Assembly (NCBI GenBank): GCA_017441525.1
Contig: JAFRXJ010000015.1
Span: 1-36,473 of the forward strand
Origin: Acholeplasmatales bacterium
GTDB taxonomy: Bacteria; Bacillota_I; Bacilli_A; Acholeplasmatales; Anaeroplasmataceae
Length of the DNA: 36,473 nt
Direction: 5' to 3'
This document shows positions 1 to 7,869 of the stretch, one piece after another (within the stretch, counting starts at the first letter, position 1; the number at the start of each line of letters is the position of its first letter). Position numbers and translations under genes: made by a program. The notes beneath the pieces are model-generated. The model was not told where the DNA came from. It made no database searches and saw nothing but the letters and a program-made list of their open reading frames with translations.

Positions 1-9
1 TAGTTATTT

Positions 10-37
10 ACTTCAGATATTCTGAAGTTTTATTTTT
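10..37 (+). terminator. Rho-independent terminator of an upstream gene
   Basis: A perfect 8-bp stem ACTTCAGA/TCTGAAGT with a 3-nt loop is followed by TTTATTTTT. It ends a transcription unit lying left of the window. Confidence 0.7.
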
Positions 38-51
38 AATATATTATCTTA

Positions 52-80
52 TTGACAAAGAAAGTATCTTATTATACAAT
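52..80 (+). promoter_or_regulatory. Promoter of the tRNA-Val/tRNA-Thr pair
   Basis: A consensus -35 TTGACA (52-57) and a -10 TACAAT (75-80) are separated by 17 bp. The expected start is about 10 nt upstream of tRNA-Val. Confidence 0.75.
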
Positions 81-97
81 TTTTAGTGTCAATATTT

Positions 98-173
98 GGA
101 GGTTTAGCTCAGTTGGGAGAGCATTTGCCTTACAAGCAAAGGGTCAGCGGTTCGAGCCCGTTAACCTCCACCA
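98..173 (+). tRNA. tRNA-Val (anticodon UAC)
   Basis: A 76-nt cloverleaf: acceptor GGAGGTT pairs with AACCTCC, the D-loop has AGTTGGGA, the anticodon stem TTTGC/GCAAA encloses loop CTTACAA (anticodon TAC), and the T-arm has GGTTCGAG. The CCA end is encoded. It lies 6 nt before tRNA-Thr and is probably co-transcribed with it. Confidence 0.95.
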
Positions 174-179
174 TTTTTT

Positions 180-255
<76 letters not shown>

Positions 256-266
256 CTTAGGTAATC

Positions 267-295
267 AGCGTTGATTAATTTCAACGCTTTTTTTA
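267..295 (+). terminator. Terminator after tRNA-Thr
   Basis: 8-bp stem AGCGTTGA/TCAACGCT, 6-nt loop, then seven T. It separates the tRNA unit from pyk. Confidence 0.85.
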
Positions 296-316
296 TTTTT
301 TTAATTATATTTATGA

Positions 317-322
317 TATAAT
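317..322 (+). promoter_or_regulatory. Probable -10 box of pyk
   Basis: TATAAT lies 21 nt upstream of the pyk ATG, just after the tRNA terminator. No good -35 is visible because the spacer region is T-rich. Confidence 0.5.
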
Positions 323-343
323 TAATACAAGAAGGTGAATTAT

Positions 344-1765
344 ATGCGTAAAACTAAAATTATATGTACCTTAGGTCCTGCATGTGACAATGATGAATTA
401 TTAAAAGAAATGATAAAGAATGGTCTAGATTGTGCTAGATTAAATTTCTCTCATGGTACACATGAAGAACAAAAGGTAAGAATGGATAGAGTTAAGAAAA
501 TCAGACAAGAATTAGGAGTTCCACTACCTATATTACTTGATACTAAGGGACCTGAAATTCGTGTTAGATTATTCAAAGATGGAAAGGTTGAATTAAAGAA
601 GGGACAAGAATTTACATTTTCATCTGACTTTGATTTAGTTGGAGACGAAACAAAGGTTGGCTTAACATATCCTGATTTAGCTAAATATGTTAATAAACCA
701 GGAATTGTAATTCTTGCTGATGATGGTAAGATGTCATTTGAAACAGTAAGAATTGAAGGCAAAGATATTGTAACTAAGGTTTTAAATGATGGTACATTAT
801 CAAATAGAAAATCAATTAATATTCCTAATGTTGTTGTAGATATGCCTTATGTTTCTGAAGCAGATAGAAAGGATATTATTTTTGGTATCCAAGAATGTGT
901 TGATTATATTGCAGCTTCATTCGTTAGAAGAAAAGAAGATGTATATGAAATTAGAAAATTATTAGATAAATATGATACATCTGGAAAGATTAGAATCATT
1001 TCTAAGATTGAAAATACTGAAGGTATCGAAAAGATGGATGAAATCATTGAAGCATCTGATGGTATCATGGTAGCTCGTGGAGATATGGGTGTTGAGGTTT
1101 CATTTAAATGTTTACCTCCAATCCAAAAGGAATTAATTAGAAAATGTTATGAATCAGGTAAATTAGTTGTTACAGCAACACAAATGTTAGATTCTATGCA
1201 ACAAAATCCAAGACCAACAAGAGCAGAAGTATCAGATGTTGCTAATGCAATCTTTGATGGTACTACTGCAATCATGTTATCAGGAGAATCTGCCGCAGGT
1301 AAATATCCATTAGAATCAGTATCTGCCATGAGAGATATTGCAGATTATACTGAAACTAACATTGATTATAAGAAGAAATTCTTTGATACAGATCTAGATT
1401 TAGGTGATGATTTCTTATCAGCTATTTGTAATGCTGCAGTTTTAACTGCATACCAAGTAGATGCAAAAGCTATTATTTGCGTTACAAACCATGGTCAAAC
1501 AGCATTTAAGATTTCTGCATATAGACCAAATTGTCCTATTATCGCAATTACAGTAAATGAAAAATCATGTAGACAATTAAATCTTGCATGGAATGTATTC
1601 CCTGTATATGCTGAAAAGAAAAATACAATTGATGAATTATTCCAATACGCAATTGATAAAGCGTTAGAAACAAAAATTGTTAATCATGGAGATAAAGTTA
1701 TTATCACTGGTGCTTCAGGCGTAGGAGAAGCAATTACAGATACTATTAAAATTCATATTTTATAA
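344..1765 (+). CDS. pyk: Pyruvate kinase
   Basis: Converts phosphoenolpyruvate and ADP to pyruvate and ATP, the last step of glycolysis, in the cytoplasm. The 473-aa product has the full family core: ARLNFSHG near residue 31, DTKGPEIR (66-73) opening the B domain, the active-site strand ISKIEN with catalytic Lys221 and metal ligand Glu223, and ARGDMGVE (244-251). The C-terminal effector domain is present. The extra PEP-utiliser-like domain of Bacillus/Geobacillus enzymes is absent. An in-frame GTG at 335 was rejected because AGAAGGTG (330-337) is the ribosome-binding site for the ATG at 344. It stands as a single gene between two tRNA pairs and ends in its own terminator. Confidence 0.97.
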   Translation: MRKTKIICTLGPACDNDELLKEMIKNGLDCARLNFSHGTHEEQKVRMDRVKKIRQELGVPLPILLDTKGPEIRVRLFKDGKVELKKGQEFTFSSDFDLVGDETKVGLTYPDLAKYVNKPGIVILADDGKMSFETVRIEGKDIVTKVLNDGTLSNRKSINIPNVVVDMPYVSEADRKDIIFGIQECVDYIAASFVRRKEDVYEIRKLLDKYDTSGKIRIISKIENTEGIEKMDEIIEASDGIMVARGDMGVEVSFKCLPPIQKELIRKCYESGKLVVTATQMLDSMQQNPRPTRAEVSDVANAIFDGTTAIMLSGESAAGKYPLESVSAMRDIADYTETNIDYKKKFFDTDLDLGDDFLSAICNAAVLTAYQVDAKAIICVTNHGQTAFKISAYRPNCPIIAITVNEKSCRQLNLAWNVFPVYAEKKNTIDELFQYAIDKALETKIVNHGDKVIITGASGVGEAITDTIKIHIL

Positions 1766-1770
1766 GAAAA

Positions 1771-1795
1771 ATGCCCATTATTTGGGCGTTTTTTT
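1771..1795 (+). terminator. Terminator of pyk
   Basis: GCCCA/TGGGC stem with a TTATT loop, followed by GTTTTTTT, 6 nt after the pyk stop codon. Confidence 0.85.
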
Positions 1796-1821
1796 AATTA
1801 TAAAAAAAGTAAAAAAATCTA

Positions 1822-1850
1822 TTGATTAATTATTTTTCTTATGCTATAAT
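1822..1850 (+). promoter_or_regulatory. Promoter of the tRNA-Pro/tRNA-Gly pair
   Basis: TTGATT (1822-1827), a 17-bp spacer ending in TGC, and a perfect TATAAT (1845-1850) with an extended -10 TG. Confidence 0.85.
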
Positions 1851-1882
1851 AAACGAGCGTATTTAGTAGAAATGCCGTAATT

Positions 1883-1959
1883 CGGGATTTAGCTCAGCTT
1901 GGTAGAGCGCTTGGTTTGGGACCAAGATGTCGTAGGTTCGAATCCTATAATCCCGACCA
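1883..1959 (+). tRNA. tRNA-Pro (anticodon UGG)
   Basis: Acceptor CGGGATT pairs with AATCCCG. Stem CTTGG/CCAAG encloses loop TTTGGGA (anticodon TGG). T-arm GGTTCGAATCC and an encoded CCA complete a 77-nt tRNA. Confidence 0.95.
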
Positions 1960-1968
1960 TTTACAAAT

Positions 1969-2042
1969 GCGAGTGTAGTTCAATGGTAGAACCTTAGCCT
2001 TCCAAGCTAACTACGTGGGTTCGATTCCCATCACTCGCTCCA
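1969..2042 (+). tRNA. tRNA-Gly (anticodon UCC)
   Basis: Acceptor GCGAGTG pairs with CACTCGC. Stem TTAGC/GCTAA encloses loop CTTCCAA (anticodon TCC). Discriminator U and an encoded CCA; 74 nt. Confidence 0.95.
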
Positions 2043-2053
2043 ATGAATATAAC

Positions 2054-2082
2054 AATCTCTAACAAAAGTTAGAGATTTTTTT
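2054..2082 (+). terminator. Terminator after tRNA-Gly
   Basis: Perfect 10-bp stem AATCTCTAAC/GTTAGAGATT with an AAAA loop and a T-run. Confidence 0.9.
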
Positions 2083-2084
2083 AT

Positions 2085-2120
2085 TTATAAATTGTTATAA
2101 ATTGTTATAAATAATTATAA
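2085..2120 (+). repeat. Four TTATAA motifs phased at 10 bp
   Basis: TTATAA begins at exactly 2085, 2095, 2105 and 2115, including a perfect tandem ATTGTTATAA (2091-2110). The array sits immediately upstream of the presumed core promoter of the acyl-carrier-protein cassette. It may be a regulator-binding array, an UP-type element or a curvature element; the sequence alone cannot decide. Confidence 0.6.
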
Positions 2121-2144
2121 CTATAATTATTAGCTTAAATATGA

Positions 2145-2150
2145 TAGAAT
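2145..2150 (+). promoter_or_regulatory. Probable -10 of the ACP/ligase cassette
   Basis: TAGAAT preceded by TGA (extended -10 TGn). The -35 region is poor, which would suit activator dependence. It lies 28 nt upstream of the ACP start codon. Confidence 0.45.
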
Positions 2151-2177
2151 ATATCTATGTAGTATAGAGGTTTTATT

Positions 2178-2396
2178 ATGGAGATTAGAGATGTTGTATA
2201 CGAAGAAATAAAAAAAATAGTAGATGTTGATTTCGATGATAATACATTATTTAAAGAAGATTTAGGTCTTGATTCTTTTAAAGCATTAAATTTATTAATT
2301 AGTTTAGACAACAGGGGAATATGTTTTAAAAGTGAAAAGCTTAATTCGATAAAATCTATTGGTGAATTAATTAATAGTTTGGAGTTAAAAAAATGA
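2178..2396 (+). CDS. Acyl carrier protein-like protein of a ligase cassette
   Basis: A 72-aa acidic four-helix carrier protein. The phosphopantetheine attachment motif is visible as GLDSFKALNLL with Ser33 as the expected attachment site, and the length is that of a free-standing ACP. AGAGG (2166-2170) precedes the ATG. Its stop overlaps the start of the next gene, an AMP-forming ligase (ATGA overlap), so the two are translationally coupled and the ligase is the likely loader of this ACP. This is probably not the housekeeping fatty-acid-synthesis ACP, since its partners are a ligase and an acyltransferase; but no acpP lies at the usual plsX-rnc site in this window, so that alternative stays open. 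A DltC-like carrier is also possible, though no DltB or DltD homologue is adjacent. Confidence 0.85.
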   Translation: MEIRDVVYEEIKKIVDVDFDDNTLFKEDLGLDSFKALNLLISLDNRGICFKSEKLNSIKSIGELINSLELKK

Positions 2397-3712
2397 AAAA
2401 CTTAGTTATTTGGATGCTAGAATCCATAAAAAAATATGGAGATAAAGTATTTATAGTTAACAAAGAAAAAGAATATTCATATAATGACTATTATAAAGAT
2501 ATGATGAGAGTATATAAAAGTATTGATGGGTATAAGGTTTTAATAAAACCAACTGATAAATATTTTTATACACTAGCAGTAGGTGCTTGCTTATTCAAGC
2601 ATACTATGCCTTTCTTATCAAATCCTTCAAGTAATGTATATGATAATTATAAATTTGATTTAGTAATTGATGATGATTTTATTTCTAATGCTTTAAAAAA
2701 TGATTTTGAAGAATATGTATACAATGACTTTTCAAATAATGATGTAGCATGCGTATTATTATCATCAGGCACATCACAAACACCTAAACCAATTGTACTA
2801 TCTCATAAGGCAATGGCTAGAAATATTGAAGCAGGATTTGAAATTTTTTATATTGGATCTAATTGGAAATTTGTAAGTATTTTACCACTTGATCACGCAT
2901 TTGGTATTACAAGTGATTTCTTAGATTTAATGTTTTCAGGTGCGACTATTTGTTATTCATATACAATTATTGAATTCTTTATGAATTTAAAAAGATATAA
3001 TCCTAATCAAATTAGTATTCCAATCAACATTTTAAAAACTATTTGTCAAATGTTAGATGAAAACGGAAAACAAGTATTAGGTAATAATATGGAACAAATC
3101 CTAGTTGGTGGATCTAAATGTAGCCAGGAATTAGTTGATTATTTTAAAAAATATAATGTTACTGTATGTACAAGCTATGGCTTAACTGAATGTGCACCCT
3201 GTGTTTCGATTTCATCACCTAAATATTTTAAGGAAAATTCAGATGGAAAAGTATTTTCATGTCATAAAATGGTAATTGATGAAGATGGAAGAATCCTTGT
3301 CAAAGGAGATTCTATTATGTTAAATTATCTAGACTTATATGAAAAAGGAATTATTTGTGATTGTGTTGATACAAAAGATGTTGGCTATATTGATGAGGAT
3401 GGATATATCTTTGTTACAGGCAGAGCTGATAATTTAATTGTTTTAGATAATGGATTTAAGATTCAACCAGAAAGTTTCGAAAAGGATTTAATGAAAGTTC
3501 CTGGAATAATAGATTGTGTAATTTATTATTATGACAAAAAGCTTTATTTAGATGTTATTAAAAATAATGAATTAGTAGAAGATTTAAATAAGAAATATGA
3601 TTATTTAGAAATAAATATTAATTTTGTATCTGATATTAAGAAAAATGCATTAGGAAAAATTGATAGAGGATATTATAAAAATGGAAAAAAGGAAGAAAAC
3701 GCTAGGTTATAG
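2393..3712 (+). CDS. Acyl-AMP ligase (acyl-ACP synthetase-like, ANL superfamily)
   Basis: Expected to activate a carboxylic acid as an acyl-adenylate and pass it to the phosphopantetheine arm of the ACP encoded just upstream. The 439-aa product has the ANL core motifs in order: P-loop SSGTSQTPK (124-132), SYGLTE (261-266), DVGYIDEDGY (329-338), GRADNLI (343-349) and the C-terminal catalytic lysine in NALGKID (Lys422). It is about 60-100 aa shorter than typical ligases, mainly at the N-terminus. The substrate (fatty, aryl or amino acid) cannot be read from sequence. It overlaps the ACP gene by 4 nt and the downstream acyltransferase by 32 nt, so the three form one translational unit. Confidence 0.85.
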   Translation: MKNLVIWMLESIKKYGDKVFIVNKEKEYSYNDYYKDMMRVYKSIDGYKVLIKPTDKYFYTLAVGACLFKHTMPFLSNPSSNVYDNYKFDLVIDDDFISNALKNDFEEYVYNDFSNNDVACVLLSSGTSQTPKPIVLSHKAMARNIEAGFEIFYIGSNWKFVSILPLDHAFGITSDFLDLMFSGATICYSYTIIEFFMNLKRYNPNQISIPINILKTICQMLDENGKQVLGNNMEQILVGGSKCSQELVDYFKKYNVTVCTSYGLTECAPCVSISSPKYFKENSDGKVFSCHKMVIDEDGRILVKGDSIMLNYLDLYEKGIICDCVDTKDVGYIDEDGYIFVTGRADNLIVLDNGFKIQPESFEKDLMKVPGIIDCVIYYYDKKLYLDVIKNNELVEDLNKKYDYLEININFVSDIKKNALGKIDRGYYKNGKKEENARL

Positions 3713-4406
3713 ATTTGTTAGATTAGTTTCTAGACCGTTTAATCATAAGCCTAAATTTATATATAAAGAAGATATTAAAGAAATACCTAGCGCAATCTTT
3801 ATATGTAATCATAATTTTGAAAAAGGACCTACAAAGTGGAGCATTCATTTTCCATATGAATGTAGTATATGGGGTAATAATACATTCACAAGAACTGTAA
3901 AAGAATCTTGTGTCGCACTAGAAGATGCATTTATTAGAGGAAATACACCAAAGTGGTTATCAAAAATTATTGGTATAATAGGTGGTCCATTAGTACACCT
4001 AGGCTTTAAATATAGTAATGTTATTCCAGTATATAGAGATATGAGAATGTATATAACATTTAAACAAAGTATAGATGATTATGAGTCTGGTAAATCAATA
4101 ATATTATTTCCAGATGATAATTCTAAAGGTTTTTTCTACGAAATTAGAACCATTATGCCTGGTTTTCTAATTTTAGCTAGACAGCTTCAACAAAAAGGAC
4201 ATGATCCATATATTATCTGTGCACAAGAATCACCTAATTCAAAAAAGATAATTGTTGATAAGCCTTTAAAGTTATCAGAATTAGATAAAATGTTTAATTC
4301 AGATGAAGAAATATTAGAATATTTTAGAACAACAATTAATGATTTATATATAAATTATTGTAAAGATAATAATATTAAAGAAAAAAGTGTAGAAAAGAAT
4401 TCTTGA
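3681..4406 (+). CDS. Divergent PlsC-like acyltransferase
   Basis: Probably transfers an acyl group to a glycerophosphate-like or other lipid acceptor at the membrane. The family signature is partial: block I reads ICNHNFEKG, with the histidine (His44) kept but no aspartate at the HX4D position (Gly49). Block III-like IPVYRD (115-120) and FPDDNSKG (143-150, in place of FPEGTRS) are present. Length is 241 aa with no strong transmembrane helix. An in-frame TTG at 3660 would add 7 residues; I prefer the ATG at 3681, preceded by AGAGGA at a somewhat long spacing. It overlaps the ligase by 32 nt, which implies acceptance of the acyl group charged onto the upstream ACP. With the missing Asp it could use another mechanism or be inactive. 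Confidence 0.7.
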   Translation: MEKRKKTLGYRFVRLVSRPFNHKPKFIYKEDIKEIPSAIFICNHNFEKGPTKWSIHFPYECSIWGNNTFTRTVKESCVALEDAFIRGNTPKWLSKIIGIIGGPLVHLGFKYSNVIPVYRDMRMYITFKQSIDDYESGKSIILFPDDNSKGFFYEIRTIMPGFLILARQLQQKGHDPYIICAQESPNSKKIIVDKPLKLSELDKMFNSDEEILEYFRTTINDLYINYCKDNNIKEKSVEKNS

Positions 4407-4444
4407 TTATAGTAAAATCTTTTTGATGAATGGGGAAAGTTAGT

Positions 4445-5569
4445 ATGAAATTTTTAACCAAAGAAGAAATAAAGAAACAGATATATAGGAATACGAACAT
4501 TGTAGGAGAATATACAAAAAAATATTGGAAAATATTTTTATTTGTACTTTGTGCATTCTCTATCCTAGAGGTATTCTTAATTGTATATTTGGCAATACAA
4601 TATAATATAAAGAAAGATATATTAGAAATAGATTATTTGGCATATTTGATATCATATTCACTTAGCTTATCGATATCAATAGTATGTATAATATTTATAT
4701 TATTAAATAGAAAACATAGAATGTCTAATCGAAAGCTTGCTATAGCGTTACATATATATGCTATATTTATTACCTTATGGTCTTCATTTGAAGCTATCTT
4801 AGATTTAAGAAGAGGTATGGGTCCAATTGCCCACTATGGAATGATGGTATTTGTTGGTGGTATTCTAGTTATTTCTCCAATGCTATTTACTTTACTAATT
4901 GTATCATCAACTACTATGATTATTATTAGTAATGCAATCAATCATTATATATATTTTAATGAAAAAGGTGCTGGCCTAAATATGATTATATTCTTCGTAA
5001 TCGTATTAATAATGGGATTCAGAAGTTATAGAATATATATTAAAGAGTCATTAGCAATGGATGAGCTTGAAGAGTTAACTTATAGAGATCAACTTACAGG
5101 CTTATTAAATGAAAGATCATATTTTATGGAATGTGAATCTTTAATTGATCAAATTGAGAAAAAGACAAATCCTAAATTTGGTATATTTGTAATGGACGTT
5201 AACAACGTAAAAGCTACTAATGATGTTCATGGTCATAGATTTGGTTGTCATTTAATCGTTACAGGTGGTCATAAACTTCCAGAAATATTTAAAACATCTA
5301 AGATATTTCATGTTGGTGGCGATGAATATATCGCAATTATCTATGGCGATGACTTAGAAAAGATGGATGATACAATTAAGAGATTTGATGATACATTACA
5401 ATATCAAATGATTGAATTTGAAGGTAAAGAAATTATTTTATCTCTAGCAAGAGGATACGCTGTATATGAAGAAGGCTTATCATACAAAGAGGTATTTCAA
5501 AAGGCAGATAATGCAATGTATGAGAATAAAGTAATGGTAAAAGAAAAATATCATTTAGCCAAAAGATAA
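4445..5569 (+). CDS. Membrane GGDEF-domain protein
   Basis: A probable sensor cyclase: about five or six hydrophobic segments in residues 28-195, then a cytoplasmic GGDEF domain. The domain begins with RDQLTGLLNERSYF (214-227), has the metal-binding segment MDVNNVKATND (Asp251, Asp260) and the active-site loop GGDEY (291-295). Two departures stand out. The guanine-contacting Asp in GHxxGD is Cys268 (GHRFGC), and there is no RxxD inhibitory site five residues before GGDEY. The start at 4445 is preferred because GGGGAAAG (4432-4439) sits just before it; ATG 4430 is the alternative. It follows the acyltransferase by 38 nt with no evident promoter or terminator, so it is probably the last gene of the lipid cassette. 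Second-messenger output is predicted, nucleotide identity uncertain. Confidence 0.85.
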   Translation: MKFLTKEEIKKQIYRNTNIVGEYTKKYWKIFLFVLCAFSILEVFLIVYLAIQYNIKKDILEIDYLAYLISYSLSLSISIVCIIFILLNRKHRMSNRKLAIALHIYAIFITLWSSFEAILDLRRGMGPIAHYGMMVFVGGILVISPMLFTLLIVSSTTMIIISNAINHYIYFNEKGAGLNMIIFFVIVLIMGFRSYRIYIKESLAMDELEELTYRDQLTGLLNERSYFMECESLIDQIEKKTNPKFGIFVMDVNNVKATNDVHGHRFGCHLIVTGGHKLPEIFKTSKIFHVGGDEYIAIIYGDDLEKMDDTIKRFDDTLQYQMIEFEGKEIILSLARGYAVYEEGLSYKEVFQKADNAMYENKVMVKEKYHLAKR

Positions 5570-5592
5570 TCCAACTACGTTGGGTTATTTTT
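5566..5592 (+). terminator. Terminator of the ACP-ligase-acyltransferase-GGDEF unit
   Basis: 10-bp stem ATAATCCAAC/GTTGGGTTAT (one G-U pair) with a TAC loop and a T-run. The hairpin overlaps the stop codon of the GGDEF gene. Confidence 0.85.
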
Positions 5593-5636
5593 TATTTTTT
5601 ATTGATTACTTTATTTAATTTTTCTTTGTTTTGTGA

Positions 5637-5642
5637 TATGAT
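5637..5642 (+). promoter_or_regulatory. Extended -10 of the DUF1538/P-II operon
   Basis: TGA-TATGAT, 29 nt before the ATG at 5672. No convincing -35. Confidence 0.5.
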
Positions 5643-5671
5643 ACTATGAGTATGGAGATAGGGGTAATATA

Positions 5672-7198
5672 ATGATTAAGGAATTATTAATCGAACTAAA
5701 AAAATCATGCTTTTCAGTTTTACCGATATATTTATTAGTATTGATTTTAATGTTATTTAAAGTCATTACTCTTACAGGCTATGAAGTATTATCTTTTTCG
5801 TTAGCTACTATATTCTTGATTATTGGTATTTCATTATTTAATTATGGTGCAGAACATGCGATGACACCTATTGGAAGAATGGTAGGTAAAGGACTAACTA
5901 AACAAGGTAAGGTATTTATTTTATTAATTGTAGTATTTATCTTTGGTTTTTTAATTACTATTGCCGAACCCGATTTATCAGTATTAGCAACTCAAACAGA
6001 ATCAGTATTTAATAAGTATTTATTGATATTCTCAATTGGTGCAGCTGTAGGATTTTTCTTATTACTTTCTATATTAAAGATTTTAAAGAAAATAAATTTA
6101 ATTAGAATATTAAGTGTTTTATATATGTTTGCCTTTGCGATGGTTGCCCTACTTGCATACCAAGGCAAAGAAAACATGGTAGCATTATGCTTTGATGGCG
6201 GTGGTGTTACTACAGGCCCAATGACTGTACCGTTCTTAATGTCTTTAGGTGCAGGTATTGCGTTAATCTTAGCTCAAAAGAGTGAGAAGGATGCATCATT
6301 TGGATTTATCGCATTCTCATCTATTGGACCAGTTATTGTTATGCTATTATTATCACTTTTCTCAAAGAAGATGGATGGTTATACATTACCTGATTATAGC
6401 GTAAGTGATAATTTCTTCTTATCATATATTGAATGTGTATGGCATAAGGTTAAAGAAGTTGGATTATCTATTGCCTTATTATTCACATGTTATTTAATAA
6501 TTGATTTAATATTCTTACGTTCTGGTAAGAAAAAGATTTTATATATGGTTAATGGATTAATATTTGCATATATGGGTCTAGTATTATTCTTAGCTGCAGT
6601 AGATGCAACATATATTGGAATTGGATTTAAGATAGGTAGTGAGCTTGCAAATTCAAATCAAGCATTAATAATTATTATCGCATTTATCATTGGTGCACTT
6701 ACAGTATTAGCCGAGCCAGCAATTAAGATTTTAATTTCTCAGGTTGAGGAAATGACTAATGGCTTAGTTAAAAGAAGAAGTCTACTTGTAGCTCTAGCAG
6801 TAGGTGTTGGTGTTGCTATAAGCTTAGCATTTATAAGAATAATGTTTAAATTTTCAATTTTATATATAATTATTCCTGGTTATTTAATTTGTTTTGTATT
6901 AGCATTCTTTGTTCCCAAGATTTATACAGCAATCGCGTTTGATGCTGGTGGAGTTGCGTCAGGACCATTGACATCAAGCTTCATATTGCCTATGGCACTA
7001 GGCTTGTGTAGTGTCTGTGCTCCTGATGATATATTATCATATGGATTTGGTATTGTTTCATTAGTTGCTTTAAGTCCATTATTATCAATTGAAATATTAG
7101 GTGTATTCTCAGTGTTTAATAATAAGCGCAAGGTAAATAGTACATTAAAGAAAGTATTAAAAGAGGAAGATAAGATCATTATATCTTTTGGTGATTAG
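5672..7198 (+). CDS. DUF1538-type polytopic membrane protein with internal duplication
   Basis: A 508-aa very hydrophobic integral membrane protein with about 12 or more membrane segments, of the uncharacterised DUF1538 type as far as I can recognise it. It is an internal duplication. FDGGGVTTGP (174-183) recurs as FDAGGVASGP (423-432), and AEP(98-100)-x5-7-Q-x-E recurs as AEP(347-349); both pairs are offset by 249 residues. Glycine-rich re-entrant-like motifs repeated in two halves are typical of secondary transporters, so a transport role is inferred; the substrate is unknown. RBS GGAGATAGGGG (5654-5664) precedes the ATG. The next gene overlaps the stop codon region, and two P-II-like genes follow in the same unit, suggesting nucleotide- or metabolite-dependent gating. 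Confidence 0.75.
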   Translation: MIKELLIELKKSCFSVLPIYLLVLILMLFKVITLTGYEVLSFSLATIFLIIGISLFNYGAEHAMTPIGRMVGKGLTKQGKVFILLIVVFIFGFLITIAEPDLSVLATQTESVFNKYLLIFSIGAAVGFFLLLSILKILKKINLIRILSVLYMFAFAMVALLAYQGKENMVALCFDGGGVTTGPMTVPFLMSLGAGIALILAQKSEKDASFGFIAFSSIGPVIVMLLLSLFSKKMDGYTLPDYSVSDNFFLSYIECVWHKVKEVGLSIALLFTCYLIIDLIFLRSGKKKILYMVNGLIFAYMGLVLFLAAVDATYIGIGFKIGSELANSNQALIIIIAFIIGALTVLAEPAIKILISQVEEMTNGLVKRRSLLVALAVGVGVAISLAFIRIMFKFSILYIIIPGYLICFVLAFFVPKIYTAIAFDAGGVASGPLTSSFILPMALGLCSVCAPDDILSYGFGIVSLVALSPLLSIEILGVFSVFNNKRKVNSTLKKVLKEEDKIIISFGD

Positions 7199-7199
7199 C

Positions 7200-7526
7200 A
7201 TGAAAAAAAATACAAATTTAACAAAATTATATTTAATGGTAATTACCTTACCAAAAGGAAAGAAAGAAATAATAGGTGATATGCTAGAAAGATATGATGT
7301 TACAGCTTACCTTTCTACATTAGCTAGAGGTGCAATTGATAAGACATTTACAAAGGATTTAATGTTTTGCGTAATCAAAGAAGATCAAATCAAGGATGCA
7401 ATGCTTACAATAGAAGATAAGTTTGCAAAATTTAGAAGCAATATATCAATGGTATATACAATACCACTTGATAGTATTATAGGCGTATCTAGCTATATGA
7501 CGCTTGCAAATGGAGGTAAGAGATAA
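7200..7526 (+). CDS. P-II-like small regulatory protein (first of two)
   Basis: 108 aa with alternating beta-strand/helix segments of P-II/ferredoxin-like size (LTKLYLMVITLPKGKKEIIG, then ...DLMFCVIKEDQIKDAML). I see no canonical T-loop uridylylation tyrosine motif. Its identity rests on size, the predicted pattern and position between a DUF1538 membrane protein and a clearer P-II-like gene. GGTGA (7190-7194) precedes the ATG at 7200; in-frame TTG 7188 and GTG 7191 are weaker starts. Its stop overlaps the next start as TAATG. It is expected to bind the membrane protein's cytoplasmic face, by analogy with GlnK-AmtB and SbtB-SbtA; this is inference. Confidence 0.6.
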   Translation: MKKNTNLTKLYLMVITLPKGKKEIIGDMLERYDVTAYLSTLARGAIDKTFTKDLMFCVIKEDQIKDAMLTIEDKFAKFRSNISMVYTIPLDSIIGVSSYMTLANGGKR

Positions 7527-7864
7527 TGGATGTTAAATTATATAATATCGTTGCCATAGTTAATGAAGGCTTTTCAGACTCAGTAATGGAAATCGCAAAA
7601 GATCAGGGAGCAAGAGGTGGAACTATAATTCCTGCAAATGGTAGTGTTACTGCTGATGCAATGAAATTATATGGTATTGGAATTCACCCGGAAAAAGAAA
7701 TAGTATTGATTTTAGTTAATGAAAATTTAGTTAATGCTATATTAGAAAGATTATATGATAAGCTTGGTAGTCAATCTGATGCTATGGGTATATTCTTTAC
7801 ATTACCTGTTACTCACGCATCTGAAAACTTATTAAAACAATATAATACAAAGAAAGAAGAATAA
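7526..7864 (+). CDS. P-II-family signalling protein (second of two)
   Basis: 112 aa. The N-terminal strand (KLYNIVAIVNEGFSD), followed by AKDQGARGGTIIPANG (25-40), matches the P-II-family segment at the base of the T-loop, where GARGGT commonly lies. The strand EIVLILV and helix NAILERLYDKLG follow as in the P-II fold. RBS GGAGG lies at 7512-7516 inside the preceding gene. The third gene of the unit, it ends 6 nt before a bidirectional terminator. The paired, unequal P-II-like proteins may form heterotrimers or sense different ligands. Confidence 0.7.
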   Translation: MDVKLYNIVAIVNEGFSDSVMEIAKDQGARGGTIIPANGSVTADAMKLYGIGIHPEKEIVLILVNENLVNAILERLYDKLGSQSDAMGIFFTLPVTHASENLLKQYNTKKEE

Positions 7865-7869
7865 TAAAA

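Noticed and set aside
335..343. GTG start giving pyruvate kinase three extra residues
   Set aside because: The GTG lies inside the AGAAGGTG ribosome-binding site for the ATG at 344.
2178..4406. A dlt (D-alanylation) operon
   Set aside because: ACP and ligase could resemble DltC and DltA, but no DltB-type MBOAT or DltD gene is present, the partner is PlsC-like, and the gene order differs.
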